This document shows positions 33,440 through 42,001 of a stretch of DNA of 64,000 nt, one piece after another. The stretch comes from Marivita sp051251565 (lineage in GTDB: Bacteria; Pseudomonadota; Alphaproteobacteria; Rhodobacterales; Rhodobacteraceae): the NCBI RefSeq assembly GCF_051251565.1, contig NZ_JBPOFB010000002.1, positions 372,001 through 436,000 on the forward strand, given 5' to 3'. The notes below the pieces were generated by a model that had not been told where the DNA came from, made no database searches, and was given only the letters and a program-made list of their open reading frames with translations. Made by a program: the position numbers and the translations under genes. How positions within the stretch are numbered: the first letter of the stretch is position 1; each line of letters starts with the position of its first letter.

Positions 33440-34510
33440 TCAGGCGCGTTTGATGTGGTTCACATGGCCCATCTTGCGGCCCGGTTTGGTGTCGGCTTTG
33501 CCATAGAGATGCAGCGCGCAATCCGGGGTTTTTGCCAGTTCGGGAACGCGGTCCATGTCGGCACCGATCAGGTTCTCCATCACCACGTCGGCATGGCGTT
33601 GCCCGTCCCCCAAAGGCCAGCCCGCGATGGCGCGGATGTGCTGTTCGAACTGGTCTACGGCGCAGCCATTCTGCGTCCAATGGCCGGAATTGTGCACGCG
33701 CGGGGCGATCTCGTTCACGATCAATCCTTTTGGGGTCACGAAAAGCTCGACTCCCATCACCCCGACATAGTTGAGCGCGTTGGCGATGCGGGCAGCGATC
33801 AGAACCGCGTCCGTCCGCTGGCCGGGCGTCAGGCGGGCCGGAACGGTGGTGGTGCGCAGGATGCCATCGCTGTGCACGTTTTCACCGGGATCAAACGCAG
33901 ACACCGCCCCATCCACGCTGCGGGCGGCTATCACCGACACTTCGTGTGAAAAATCCACGAACCCTTCTAGGATCGCAGGCGCGCCCTGCATATCGGCCAG
34001 CGCTTGCGTGGCATCATCTGGCGTCATGATCCGGGCCTGACCTTTGCCATCATAGCCAAATCGCCGGGTTTTCAGGATCGACGGGGTGCCGATCTCGGCC
34101 AATGCGGCGTCAAGGCTCTGCGCATCGGTGATGTCGGCATAGGGCGCCGTGGTAAGGCCCAGCTCTTGCAGAAACGCCTTCTCGGTCAACCGGTCCTGAC
34201 TGACCCGCAGCGCCTCGCGTCCCGGATGGATCGGGGCCAAATTCTGTAGGATGTCCAGTGCGGCTGTCGGGATGTTCTCGAACTCATAGGTGATCACGTC
34301 GACGGACCCGCCAAACGCGCGCAGGGCGTCTTCGTCGTCATAAGCGGCCGTGGTCACCTGATCGGCAACCTGCCCCGCCGGGGGAGTGGCCCCCGGCTCA
34401 TAGACGTGACACCGAAAACCAAGACGGCTGGCGGCAACAGACAGCATCCGGCCAAGTTGCCCCCCGCCGATGATGCCGATGGTTGATCCGATGGGAAGTG
34501 ACACTGTCAT
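33440..34510 (-). CDS. purK: N5-carboxyaminoimidazole ribonucleotide synthase
   Basis: PurK carboxylates aminoimidazole ribonucleotide with ATP and bicarbonate in purine synthesis. The 356-residue ATP-grasp protein starts IGIIGGGQLGRMLSVAA. It has YEFENIP, the KTRRFGYDGKGQ ATP loop, NEIAPRVHNSGHWT and the C-terminal HLYGK. It begins 4 bases after the purE stop and is convergent with the PhnM-like gene. Confidence 0.96.
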   Translation of the reverse strand: MTVSLPIGSTIGIIGGGQLGRMLSVAASRLGFRCHVYEPGATPPAGQVADQVTTAAYDDEDALRAFGGSVDVITYEFENIPTAALDILQNLAPIHPGREALRVSQDRLTEKAFLQELGLTTAPYADITDAQSLDAALAEIGTPSILKTRRFGYDGKGQARIMTPDDATQALADMQGAPAILEGFVDFSHEVSVIAARSVDGAVSAFDPGENVHSDGILRTTTVPARLTPGQRTDAVLIAARIANALNYVGVMGVELFVTPKGLIVNEIAPRVHNSGHWTQNGCAVDQFEQHIRAIAGWPLGDGQRHADVVMENLIGADMDRVPELAKTPDCALHLYGKADTKPGRKMGHVNHIKRA

Positions 34511-34514
34511 GGGG

Positions 34515-35009
34515 TTATCCGTCGTCAGAAGGGGCGTCAGGGATCGACGCGGACAGATCCGCGCGCCACGTGTCCAGCCGCGCAGCCAGATCGGCGTCTT
34601 GCAAGGCCAGTATGCCAGCGGCCATCAGCCCGGCATTGGCAGCCCCTGCCGCGCCAATGGCCATTGTCGCAACCGGAAAGCCGCGGGGCATTTGCAGGAT
34701 CGAATAAAGGCTGTCGACCCCCGATAACGCGCGGGTCTGAACCGGCACGCCAATCACCGGCACGCGGGTCTTTGACGCCATCATGCCCGGCAAATGCGCC
34801 GCACCCCCGGCACCGGCGACAATGACCTGCAACCCGCGATCTACCGCTGTTTTGCCATAGTCCCAAAGCCGGTCTGGCGTGCGATGCGCTGACACGATCT
34901 TGGTCTCGTAGGGCACGTGCAGGGCATCCAGTATATCAGCGGCTTCTTTCATCGTTGGCCAGTCGGATTGACTGCCCATGATGATGCCTACTTTTATCGG
35001 TTCCGACAT
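34515..35009 (-). CDS. purE: N5-carboxyaminoimidazole ribonucleotide mutase
   Basis: PurE rearranges the PurK product to carboxyaminoimidazole ribonucleotide. The 164-residue class I enzyme has the substrate-binding GIIMGSQSDWPTM, the catalytic-histidine loop SAHRTPDRL, AGAGGAAHLPGM and GVPVQTRALSGVDSLYSI. The ATG at 35009 begins MSEPIKVGII. A longer start 36 bases upstream is unlikely. It is the first gene of purEK. The DUF465 gene upstream is on the same strand, 75 bases away. Confidence 0.96.
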   Translation of the reverse strand: MSEPIKVGIIMGSQSDWPTMKEAADILDALHVPYETKIVSAHRTPDRLWDYGKTAVDRGLQVIVAGAGGAAHLPGMMASKTRVPVIGVPVQTRALSGVDSLYSILQMPRGFPVATMAIGAAGAANAGLMAAGILALQDADLAARLDTWRADLSASIPDAPSDDG

Positions 35010-35084
35010 GGCGAAAGGGCCCCTCAAGATGTTCGAAGCGCGCACTATAGCCAGATCGGAACAAGGGGCAACTCGCCCCGTGCC

Positions 35085-35309
35085 TCAGGCAATGATGTCG
35101 GGCAGAAGGCGGTCCTCGATCACGGCAATCGTGTCCTTGAGGCGCAGCTTTTTCTTCTTGAGTCGCTGCAACGTAAGCTGATCGGCGGTGCCGGTCTGCT
35201 GCATGGCGCGGATCGCCTCGTCCAGATCACGATGTTCGCGCCGGAACACTTCGAGTTCAACCTTCAGGACGTCATCTGTTTTCATTGACAGATCAGTGGG
35301 GGCATTCAT
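35085..35309 (-). CDS. DUF465 (YdcH-like) small helical protein
   Basis: A 74-residue, highly charged helical hairpin: FRREHRDLDEAIRAMQ and LTLQRLKKKKLRLKDTIAVI are the two heptad-patterned helices that define DUF465. The family is common in alphaproteobacteria and its function is unknown. The protein ends in LLPDIIA, typical of the group. It lies upstream of purEK on the same strand and diverges from hsp20. Confidence 0.8.
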   Translation of the reverse strand: MNAPTDLSMKTDDVLKVELEVFRREHRDLDEAIRAMQQTGTADQLTLQRLKKKKLRLKDTIAVIEDRLLPDIIA

Positions 35310-35377
35310 GTCGCTGTGCGGTCCTCAAATTTGGCTGAGGCCTCGACAATACCCTTATAAAGCGATTCCGCAAAGCC

Positions 35378-35406
35378 CTTGCGTCTTGGGGTCTGTATAC
35401 CCATAT
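35378..35406 (+). promoter_or_regulatory. Likely RpoH (heat-shock sigma) promoter of hsp20
   Basis: CTTGCG (35378-35383) is followed after 15 bp by A-CCCATAT (35399-35406), close to the sigma-32 consensus CTTGAA-N13-17-CCCCATNT. It lies about 70 bases upstream of the hsp20 start, so transcription would begin near 35414. No CIRCE is present here, unlike groESL. Confidence 0.6.
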
Positions 35407-35473
35407 TTCGATAAGACCGGTCGCCAAAACGGGGCCGAGATAACACTGTCGCTTGCGCAAGAAGGACGTGTCG

Positions 35474-35887
35474 ATGACGAAACTGACATTGGGATCCTAT
35501 CCCCATCTGCTTGGCTTTGAACAGCTTGAGCGCTTGCTGGAACGTACTGCCAAGTCCGGCAATGAGGGATATCCGCCCTTTAACATCGAACAGACATCCA
35601 AAGGGGCCTACCGCATCACCCTTGCCGTTGCCGGTTTCCGGGAACAAGACCTCGCCATCACGGTCGAGGACAGGCAGCTTGTGATCCGCGGGCGGCAACA
35701 GGATGACTTGGGCGACCGCGTGTTCCTGCATCGCGGCATTGCCGCGCGCCAGTTTCAGCGCAGCTTTGTGCTCGCCGACGGTGTCGAAGTGGGAGAGGCG
35801 ATCATGGAAAACGGGTTGTTGCATGTTGATCTGACATTACTCCGCCCCGAAACCGTGGTTCAGACAATCCAGATCAAAAAGGGGTAA
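35474..35887 (+). CDS. Small heat-shock protein, Hsp20 family
   Basis: A 137-residue ATP-independent holdase that captures unfolding proteins. It begins MTKLTLGSYPHLLGFEQLE. The alpha-crystallin domain runs from PPFNIEQTSKGAYRITLAVAG to the C-terminal edge with the ENGLLHVDL signature. The usual I-x-I/V motif is represented by TIQIKKG at the end. The ATG at 35474 follows GAAGGA. The DUF1150 gene starts 3 bases after the stop. Confidence 0.93.
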   Translation: MTKLTLGSYPHLLGFEQLERLLERTAKSGNEGYPPFNIEQTSKGAYRITLAVAGFREQDLAITVEDRQLVIRGRQQDDLGDRVFLHRGIAARQFQRSFVLADGVEVGEAIMENGLLHVDLTLLRPETVVQTIQIKKG

Positions 35888-35890
35888 GCC

Positions 35891-36118
35891 ATGAATACGC
35901 CGTTCGATTTCAACGAAGCAGATCAGTCCAACCTTGTCTATGTCCGGCCAGTTGCCGTGGCTGACCTTCCCGAAGATGTGCGGGATGAACTGGGCAATCA
36001 GGAAACCATCTACGCGGTGCACCGTGCCGATGGCGAACGCCTTGCGCTGGTCAAAGACCGCAAGCTGGCGTTCATGTTGGCGCGACAGAATGATTTTGCA
36101 CCTGTGACGGTGCACTGA
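35891..36118 (+). CDS. DUF1150 family protein
   Basis: A 75-residue cytoplasmic protein with the family pattern NLVYVRPVAVADLPEDVRD, then YAVHRADGERLALVKDRKLAF. DUF1150 proteins occur almost only in alphaproteobacteria, commonly right after hsp20. A role with the small heat-shock protein is therefore likely but unproven. The gene begins 3 bases after the hsp20 stop and is followed by a strong hairpin. Confidence 0.88.
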   Translation: MNTPFDFNEADQSNLVYVRPVAVADLPEDVRDELGNQETIYAVHRADGERLALVKDRKLAFMLARQNDFAPVTVH

Positions 36119-36124
36119 AAGCGC

Positions 36125-36156
36125 GCTCCCCTTTCGTGCTGATACGAAGGGGGAGC
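36125..36156 (+). terminator. Terminator between hsp20-DUF1150 and the convergent barrel gene
   Basis: GCTCCCCTTTCGT and ACGAAGGGGGAGC form a 13-bp stem with one G-T wobble around a GCTGAT loop, directly after the DUF1150 stop. It lies between two convergent genes and may serve both directions; T runs are weak on each side. Confidence 0.75.
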
Positions 36157-36169
36157 TAGTTGGGCTTTG

Positions 36170-37147
36170 TCAAAAGCTGATCCGGTACATTACTTGCGCA
36201 GACACCATATTGGTGCTGTCACTGGCACGAGAACCGTTGATACCCAAGCGCAACGCTCCACCCCTGTCGAACACGATGTCGGTGCCCAGGCCAAGACGCG
36301 GGGCGACGTAGTCGATCTCGGTGCCGAGATTGTCTTCATATTGTCCAAAATCGACCTCGAACTTGGCGAACACACTGCTCTGACCCCCAGTGAAGGAACG
36401 CTGTGCGAAGTGCACATCAGTGCCCAGCGTCAGAATCGTTGAATCGATTTCTGTCGACGAATCCGGTTCCTCGGACTTGAAGGCGATGGCCACGAACGGA
36501 AACAGGTTCATGCGATCGCCGGGAATGCCCATCGTCAGCGTCAGGCCCCCGGTCCAGGCTTCACCGTCGGACCCGCTGCCTCCAACCGTGTAGTCTGGAG
36601 TGCCGTACAACAGATACCCGTCCAGAAACAGCGTCTCACTAAGGCTGCTGGTGAAGTACGGCCCGAACAAAAGCTCTTCTCGTTCGACTTTTGGCGACGC
36701 TGGCGCAGTAACATTTGAGCGCGAAACTTGTGCCATCGCTCCAAGCACAAATGCGCCCGATTGGAATGGGCGGTCAATTCCCAGCAGCAATCCTGTCGCA
36801 TGGCCTTCAAAATCGCCGTTTGTGCGTTGTGTCGAGAGTGATGTGATGCCCGAGTAGCGACTTGTATTTCCGCTGGTCGATAGGCGCGCAGTAGGTCCAC
36901 TGGCGTGTCCGCTAAGCCGGAAGGCGTGCCGGGATTGTAAAGCCCCGCGAATTTGACCGGCTTGCCAGCCAAAATCTGCCGCAGTTGCGCAAACGGTAGG
37001 GTTTCCGGTGCTGTCATTCCCGGCACCAGCGACGTCTTGTTCAGTGATGTCGCAGTCAATTCCATCGGCTTGCGCATGTGCGGAAGACAACAACGTGATG
37101 CCCGTGACGGCTACAGCGATCAAAGAGGCATGGATGAATAAAGTCAT
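36170..37147 (-). CDS. Outer-membrane beta-barrel protein (autotransporter-barrel-like)
   Basis: The 325-residue precursor has a signal peptide (ASLIAVAVTGITLLSSAHAQ). A short polar N-terminal part carries a possible disulfide (IDCDITEQ and TVCATAAD). A barrel of alternating strands follows, e.g. ATGLLLGIDRPFQSGAFVLG, ELLFGPYFTSSLSETLFLDG and SSVFAKFEVDFGQYED. It ends in the BAM-recognition pattern MYRISF. No passenger domain is present, so it is a stand-alone barrel. I use the ATG at 37147. Confidence 0.75.
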   Translation of the reverse strand: MTLFIHASLIAVAVTGITLLSSAHAQADGIDCDITEQDVAGAGNDSTGNPTVCATAADFGWQAGQIRGALQSRHAFRLSGHASGPTARLSTSGNTSRYSGITSLSTQRTNGDFEGHATGLLLGIDRPFQSGAFVLGAMAQVSRSNVTAPASPKVEREELLFGPYFTSSLSETLFLDGYLLYGTPDYTVGGSGSDGEAWTGGLTLTMGIPGDRMNLFPFVAIAFKSEEPDSSTEIDSTILTLGTDVHFAQRSFTGGQSSVFAKFEVDFGQYEDNLGTEIDYVAPRLGLGTDIVFDRGGALRLGINGSRASDSTNMVSAQVMYRISF

Positions 37148-37191
37148 GGCGAAACACCTTTTCCAAATATGAAAACAAATTGAATGGGTGA

Positions 37192-37220
37192 AAGCATCGC
37201 ACAAAGAATGCGCGATGCTT
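37192..37220 (-). promoter_or_regulatory. Perfect 9-bp inverted repeat upstream of the barrel gene
   Basis: AAGCATCGC and GCGATGCTT flank an 11-base loop, 45-73 bases upstream of the barrel gene start. No T run follows on either strand, so this is more likely an operator or a leader stem-loop (for example an sRNA target region) than a terminator. Confidence 0.4.
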
Positions 37221-37308
37221 GCAAAAAATGAGAAAAGGATCGTTTTTCAGGGTCTGCGACGTCAAACGGGATATGAATGTGGCCGTTTGACCAAAACCTC
37301 GGTCGCGT

Positions 37309-39024
37309 TCATCCTGCTGCGATCAATCCCAGGCTTTCCAGCTTAAGGATGACCTGATGCGCGCAGTTATCGACCGCGACATTTTCGGTCTCGACCCGCA
37401 GCTCGGGATGATCCGGCACATCATACGGGTCTGAAATCCCCGTGAATTCCTTGATCTTGCCTTCGCGCGCGAGCTTATAAAGACCCTTGCGGTCGCGGCG
37501 TTCGCATTCTTCGATGGTGGTCGCAACATGGACCTCGATGAACGCACCGAATTGTTCGATGTCTTCGCGCACTGCACGGCGGGTGGTCGCGTAGGGCGCG
37601 ATGGGGGCACATATCGCGATGCCGCCGTTCTTGGTGATCTCGGACGCGACATAGCCGATCCGACGGATATTCAGATCGCGGTGTTCCTTGGAAAAGCCCA
37701 GCTCAGAAGACAGGTTTTTTCGCACGATGTCACCATCAAGTAGCGTCACCGGACGTCCGCCCATCTCCATCAGCTTGACCATCAACGCGTTTGCAATGGT
37801 GGATTTGCCGGACCCGGAAAAGCCGGTGAAGAATACGGTAAAGCCCTGCTGTGACCGAGGCGGGCGCGTCTTTCGCAGCTCTTGCACCACTTCGGGAAAG
37901 CTGAACCATTCCGGGATATCCAGACCTTCGGCCAGACGGCGGCGCAGTTCCGTGCCCGAGATGTTGAGGATGGTCACGTCATCCTTGTCGGCAATCTCGT
38001 CCATTGGTTCATATTGCGCGCGTTCCTGCACATAGACCATGTGTTTGAAATCGACCATCTCAAGACCGATCTCGGCCTCATGTTCGCGGAACAGATCCTG
38101 CGCGTCATAGGGGCCGTAGAAATCTTCGCCCTTGGAATTCTTGCCGGGGCCCGCGTGATCCCGGCCCACGATGAAATGCGTGCAGCCGTGGTTCCGCCGG
38201 ATGATCCCGTGCCACACCGCTTCGCGGGGGCCCGCCATGCGCATGGCAAGGTTGAGCAAGGACATCGTCGTGGTGGATTGCGGGTATTTGTCCAGCACCG
38301 CCTCGTAGCAGCGCACGCGGGTAAAGTGATCAACGTCGCCGGGTTTGGTCATGCCAACCACGGGATGGATCAACAGGTTGGCCTGCGCCTCTTTTGCGGC
38401 ACGGAAGGTGAGTTCCTGATGCGCGCGGTGCAACGGGTTGCGGGTCTGGAAGGCGACAACCTTGTTCCAGCCCAGCTTGCGGAACAGGGCACGCAGTTCA
38501 TTCGGCGTGTCGCGGCGACCACGGAAATCGTAATGTACGGGCTGTTGGATGCCGGTGACCGGCCCGCCCAGATAAACCTTGCCTGCGGTGTTGTGCAGAT
38601 AGTTCACCGCCGGGTGCGCATCGTCATCCGCGCCAAACACCATCTCTGCCTCGCGGGCCTTGTTGGGCGCCCAGCGGTCGGTCACGGTCATGGTGCCAAG
38701 GATCACACCCTCTTGGTCGCGCAGCGCGATGTCCTGACCAATGTCTAGGCTGTCGGCAAAGGCTTCGGACACATCCAGAGTGATCGGCATGGGCCACAAC
38801 GTGCCATCGGCAAGGCGCAGGGTTTCAACGACGCTCGTGTAATCCGCTTCGCTCAGAAATCCCTTGAGCGGATTGAACCCGCCATTCATCAGCAATTCCA
38901 GATCGCAGATTTGACGCGGTGTAAGATCGTGACTGACGAGGTCGGTCGCCTCGTGCTTGAGTTTCTGGGCGCTGTCGTACGAGACGTAAAGCTCTGGGAT
39001 TGGGGCAAGGTTCTTTGGATACAT
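37309..39024 (-). CDS. Fused ATP sulfurylase / APS kinase
   Basis: A 571-residue bifunctional enzyme that makes APS and then PAPS from sulfate and ATP. The N-terminal sulfurylase (about residues 1-385) has an intact ATP-binding QTRNPLHRAHQ, the GRDHAGPG loop and the late SGTELRRRLAEG segment. The C-terminal APS kinase (about 390-571) has P-loop FTGFSGSGKST, LLDGDIVRKNL, FSKEHRDLNIRRIG and the lid KGLYKLAREGKIKEFTG. The order sulfurylase-kinase and the one-chain form are common in this group. cysDN and cysH are not nearby. PAPS feeds sulfate reduction and sulfotransferases. Confidence 0.95.
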   Translation of the reverse strand: MYPKNLAPIPELYVSYDSAQKLKHEATDLVSHDLTPRQICDLELLMNGGFNPLKGFLSEADYTSVVETLRLADGTLWPMPITLDVSEAFADSLDIGQDIALRDQEGVILGTMTVTDRWAPNKAREAEMVFGADDDAHPAVNYLHNTAGKVYLGGPVTGIQQPVHYDFRGRRDTPNELRALFRKLGWNKVVAFQTRNPLHRAHQELTFRAAKEAQANLLIHPVVGMTKPGDVDHFTRVRCYEAVLDKYPQSTTTMSLLNLAMRMAGPREAVWHGIIRRNHGCTHFIVGRDHAGPGKNSKGEDFYGPYDAQDLFREHEAEIGLEMVDFKHMVYVQERAQYEPMDEIADKDDVTILNISGTELRRRLAEGLDIPEWFSFPEVVQELRKTRPPRSQQGFTVFFTGFSGSGKSTIANALMVKLMEMGGRPVTLLDGDIVRKNLSSELGFSKEHRDLNIRRIGYVASEITKNGGIAICAPIAPYATTRRAVREDIEQFGAFIEVHVATTIEECERRDRKGLYKLAREGKIKEFTGISDPYDVPDHPELRVETENVAVDNCAHQVILKLESLGLIAAG

Positions 39025-39262
39025 TCTGCTGCTCGTTTTTTCAATTTTGCGCGTTGGTTACGCCTGCTGGTGACGCAAAGTCCAGCAACACAGCATTTAC
39101 ATGGCCAAATTCGGGAAATTGTGCGGAATTTGCGCCAGTTTTGGCGCAGTTTATACTGTTTTGACGAATATTGTAGAACGCGCGCCGTCTATGGCTTGGG
39201 CACGGCGCGTGCTTATTCCAGGTCAGGTTGGGCAGATGCGCCCGTCCATCGCCCCTGTCAGA
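39025..39262. other. Intergenic region upstream of the sulfurylase/kinase
   Basis: This 238-bp stretch contains the promoter side of the sulfurylase/kinase gene and the 3' side of trxB. It includes an AT-richer core with GTTTATACTGTTTTGACG. I see no terminator of clear strength, no SAM riboswitch and no small gene. Confidence 0.35.
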
Positions 39263-40267
39263 TCATTCAGCAGCGGAAACTTCTGCACCGTGGCCCAACG
39301 GTTCCGAGACATCCTTGTCCGCGTCATCGCCGACTTCGGACAGAAAGCGTTCCGCTTCCAACGCCGCCATACAGCCCATGCCCGCCGACGTGACCGCCTG
39401 ACGATATTTGTGGTCGGTCAAATCGCCCGCCGCAAACACACCGGGGATCGAGGTTTCGGTGCTGTCTGGCTTGGTGACGACATACCCGCCCATATGGGTT
39501 TCCAGCACGTCCTTGACCAGTTCGGTCGCGGGGGCGTGGCCGATGGCGATAAAGACGCCCTTGCAGGGAATATCCGTGATCTCGCCGGTCTTGACGTGTT
39601 TGACCTTCACACCTTCCACGCCCTTGGGCATGTCGGTCCCATAGACCTCTTCAAGCTGATGGAACCACAGCGTTTCGATCTTCGGGTTCTTGAACAGCCG
39701 GTCTTGCAGGATTTTCTCGGACCGCAATTCGTCGCGGCGGTGGATCAGCGTGACCTTTGACGCAAAGTTTGTCAGGAACAGCGCCTCTTCCACGGCAGTG
39801 TTGCCGCCGCCGACAACCACGATTTCCTGACCGCGATAGAAGAACCCGTCGCAGGTGGCACAGGCCGACACGCCAAAGCCCTTGAACGCGTCCTCAGACG
39901 GCAGGCCAAGCCATTTCGCGCGCGCGCCGGTGGCAAGGATGACGGCATCTGCGGTGTAGACCGTGCCGCTGTCTGAGTGCGCGGTGAACGGGCGCTTTGA
40001 CAGGTCCAGCGATGTGATCAGGTCTCCGATGATCTCGGTGCCCATCGCGCGCGCATGCGCTTCCATCCGCACCATCAGATCAGGCCCCTGTACTTCGGTA
40101 TCACCGGGCCAGTTTTCAACCTCGGTGGTTGTGGTCAACTGACCGCCGGGTTCCATGCCCTGTACTAGGATGGGGTTCAGCATCGCACGGCTGGCATAAA
40201 CACCAGCGGTATAGCCCGCCGGGCCAGAGCCGATGATCAAAACCTTGGTGTGGCGTGTGTCGGACAT
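39263..40267 (-). CDS. trxB: Thioredoxin-disulfide reductase
   Basis: TrxB transfers electrons from NADPH via FAD to thioredoxin. The 334-residue protein has the FAD Rossmann motif IIGSGPAGYTAGVYASRA, the redox pair ACATCDG, the NADPH motif VVGGGNTAVEEALFL and the C-terminal FAD contact GVFAAGDLTD. The C-terminus extends about 20 residues beyond the usual end with an acidic tail. The ATG at 40267 begins MSDTRHTKVLIIG. It diverges from an Lrp-type regulator. Confidence 0.96.
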   Translation of the reverse strand: MSDTRHTKVLIIGSGPAGYTAGVYASRAMLNPILVQGMEPGGQLTTTTEVENWPGDTEVQGPDLMVRMEAHARAMGTEIIGDLITSLDLSKRPFTAHSDSGTVYTADAVILATGARAKWLGLPSEDAFKGFGVSACATCDGFFYRGQEIVVVGGGNTAVEEALFLTNFASKVTLIHRRDELRSEKILQDRLFKNPKIETLWFHQLEEVYGTDMPKGVEGVKVKHVKTGEITDIPCKGVFIAIGHAPATELVKDVLETHMGGYVVTKPDSTETSIPGVFAAGDLTDHKYRQAVTSAGMGCMAALEAERFLSEVGDDADKDVSEPLGHGAEVSAAE

Positions 40268-40471
40268 GGGGCAGCCTCGCGTTGCAACAGTAAGTGACAT
40301 TTCTGGACTCCCGATATATGCGCCTGTTAGCCGGTTCGCAAATCAATGCGCCGTCGATTTCCATGACATCATCAGATCAAAATTTGCTTTAAGATTGTTG
40401 CGCAACGTTGAAACAATATTGCGCATGGTCGGGTGATGCTATAACAATGTCTAAAAGCAGGGGTGCTGAAA

Positions 40472-40972
40472 ATGCCGTCACATCGGTTGGATCCAATTGA
40501 TCGCAAGATATTGGCAGAGCTACAGGCCGATGGTCGCATGACCAATGTCGAACTGGCGCGCAGGGTTGGCATTTCGGCCCCGCCCTGCCTGCGCCGGGTG
40601 CGAACGCTTGAAGAGCAGGGGTTCATTCGCGGCTATCACGCCGAAGTCGATCCCCGCGAGCTTGGGTTCGAGGTGCAGGTTTTTGCAATGGTCGGTTTGC
40701 AAAGTCAGGCCGAGGCTGATTTGCGGGCTTTTGAGGACCGCTGCCGTGGATGGCCGCTGGTTCGGGAATGTCACATGCTCAATGGCGAAGTGGATTTCAT
40801 CCTGAAATGCGTCGCCCCGGATCTGAGCACATTCCAAAGCTTTCTCACGGGTGATTTGCTGACCTCGCCCAACGTGGGGAGTGTGAAAACATCGCTGGTC
40901 ATTCGTGGGGCCAAGGATGAACCGGGGGTGCCGTTTGATGTGCTCGAAGCGCGTCTGGAAAGCCGCAGCTAG
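40472..40972 (+). CDS. Lrp/AsnC-family transcriptional regulator
   Basis: A 166-residue protein with an N-terminal helix-turn-helix (LDPIDRKILAELQADGRMT, then VELARRVGISAPPCLRRV) and a C-terminal RAM effector domain that ends in TSLVIRGAKDEPGVP. It starts at the ATG at 40472, or possibly the GTG at 40463. It is divergent from trxB over about 200 bp. It may sense amino acids and control itself and possibly trxB, which is inference from position. Confidence 0.9.
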   Translation: MPSHRLDPIDRKILAELQADGRMTNVELARRVGISAPPCLRRVRTLEEQGFIRGYHAEVDPRELGFEVQVFAMVGLQSQAEADLRAFEDRCRGWPLVRECHMLNGEVDFILKCVAPDLSTFQSFLTGDLLTSPNVGSVKTSLVIRGAKDEPGVPFDVLEARLESRS

Positions 40973-40985
40973 GCTATCGTCTGAT

Positions 40986-41765
40986 CTATGCGACCCGCAG
41001 CGTCTCGATGGCCTCTCGGGTTGTGCGCGGGAAGGCCAAATCCCCAAACGCGTCCAGATCGTTCAGATGCGTGAACATCGACAGCATGACCGCCCGGACC
41101 GATGTCCCAACCTCCGACGCAAAGACGCGGCCCGGGTGATAGCTTTCCAATTCGTGACCATTGGCCCGGATGATCCCGTGCCGCTTGAGCGCAACATGAT
41201 AAAGCTGGACTGGCCCCGGCGGCGTGATCTGCAAGATACGATCCCCGTCGACGTAATCTGACGCGGGCGCAAGAACCGCGTCACAGTTCAGCAAATCGGC
41301 AAAGCGGTCATGCCGGATCACCAATCGCGCAGCCGGACCTAGTATCAGATCGCCTTGATCCATGCCGGCACCCGGCAATCGCAACAAATGCGTCAGTGAT
41401 GTTGTTTCGCTGACAAAATTGGGCAGGTACTGCGTGCTGCCTTTCCAGACAAGCTGCTGTGGACCGCGATGTGTTTCCACCAGATCGCCGGGAATCAGGT
41501 CTTCCACAGCAATCGGCCCCATCACCGTTGAAATCAGCGTGCCGCGCGCGAACGCAGAAGCGCAGGCCTCAAAACTGGGCGTGGCGGGAACAGTAAAGGT
41601 CTGATCCGACACCGAATGATCAGGATTGATCGCTGTCGCCTCGATCAAGCGCGTAACAGGTAAGTCGCGCCGAGGCTGCCCATCGAACGTGGCAACTTTG
41701 TCAGTGGACACTGCATAGGCATTGAAATCCGTCGTCACTGGGTGATCGGTCGAAGTCTGGGCCAT
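40986..41765 (-). CDS. Hint (hedgehog/intein) domain protein
   Basis: A 259-residue protein whose centre is the Hint-domain opening found in Rhodobacteraceae proteins: ASAFARGTLISTVMGPIAVEDLIPGD with LVETHRGPQQLVWKG (about residues 75-120). A further signature is ELESYHPGRVFASEVG near residue 225. The usual splice-type Cys or Ser at the start of the block is not obvious. The closest candidate is the Cys ten residues earlier (FEACASAFARG). Hint proteins in this group often carry secretion or calcium repeats; none is seen here. The ATG at 41765 follows TAAGGT. Confidence 0.72.
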   Translation of the reverse strand: MAQTSTDHPVTTDFNAYAVSTDKVATFDGQPRRDLPVTRLIEATAINPDHSVSDQTFTVPATPSFEACASAFARGTLISTVMGPIAVEDLIPGDLVETHRGPQQLVWKGSTQYLPNFVSETTSLTHLLRLPGAGMDQGDLILGPAARLVIRHDRFADLLNCDAVLAPASDYVDGDRILQITPPGPVQLYHVALKRHGIIRANGHELESYHPGRVFASEVGTSVRAVMLSMFTHLNDLDAFGDLAFPRTTREAIETLRVA

Positions 41766-41883
41766 GTGATACCTTAGCAGTTGGGTCACATCCGCGTTGG
41801 CCCCCACCAACAACACCAGAAGGACGGTGCAAACCTAATCTTCGCAACCTGCCCTGACACGGGTCGATTCGTCAAAAAACAAC

Positions 41884-41914
41884 GAAAATTGGCCGCGAGA
41901 TCGCGGCCAATTTC
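41884..41914 (-). terminator. Rho-independent terminator downstream of the 50-residue protein gene
   Basis: The stem AAATTGGCCGCG-AGAT-CGCGGCCAATTT is perfect. On the minus strand it is followed by CGTTGTTTTTT, a strong T run. It therefore ends transcription from the small gene at 42002-42154, about 90 bases after its stop. Confidence 0.8.
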
Positions 41915-42001
41915 AGGGGGAGTGGGGAATTGTTGTGTCGTTCTGAACAACACTGCCACAATCGGGGAACATTGCAGCCCTGCGCTGTTCAAGCGAAAGG
42001 G

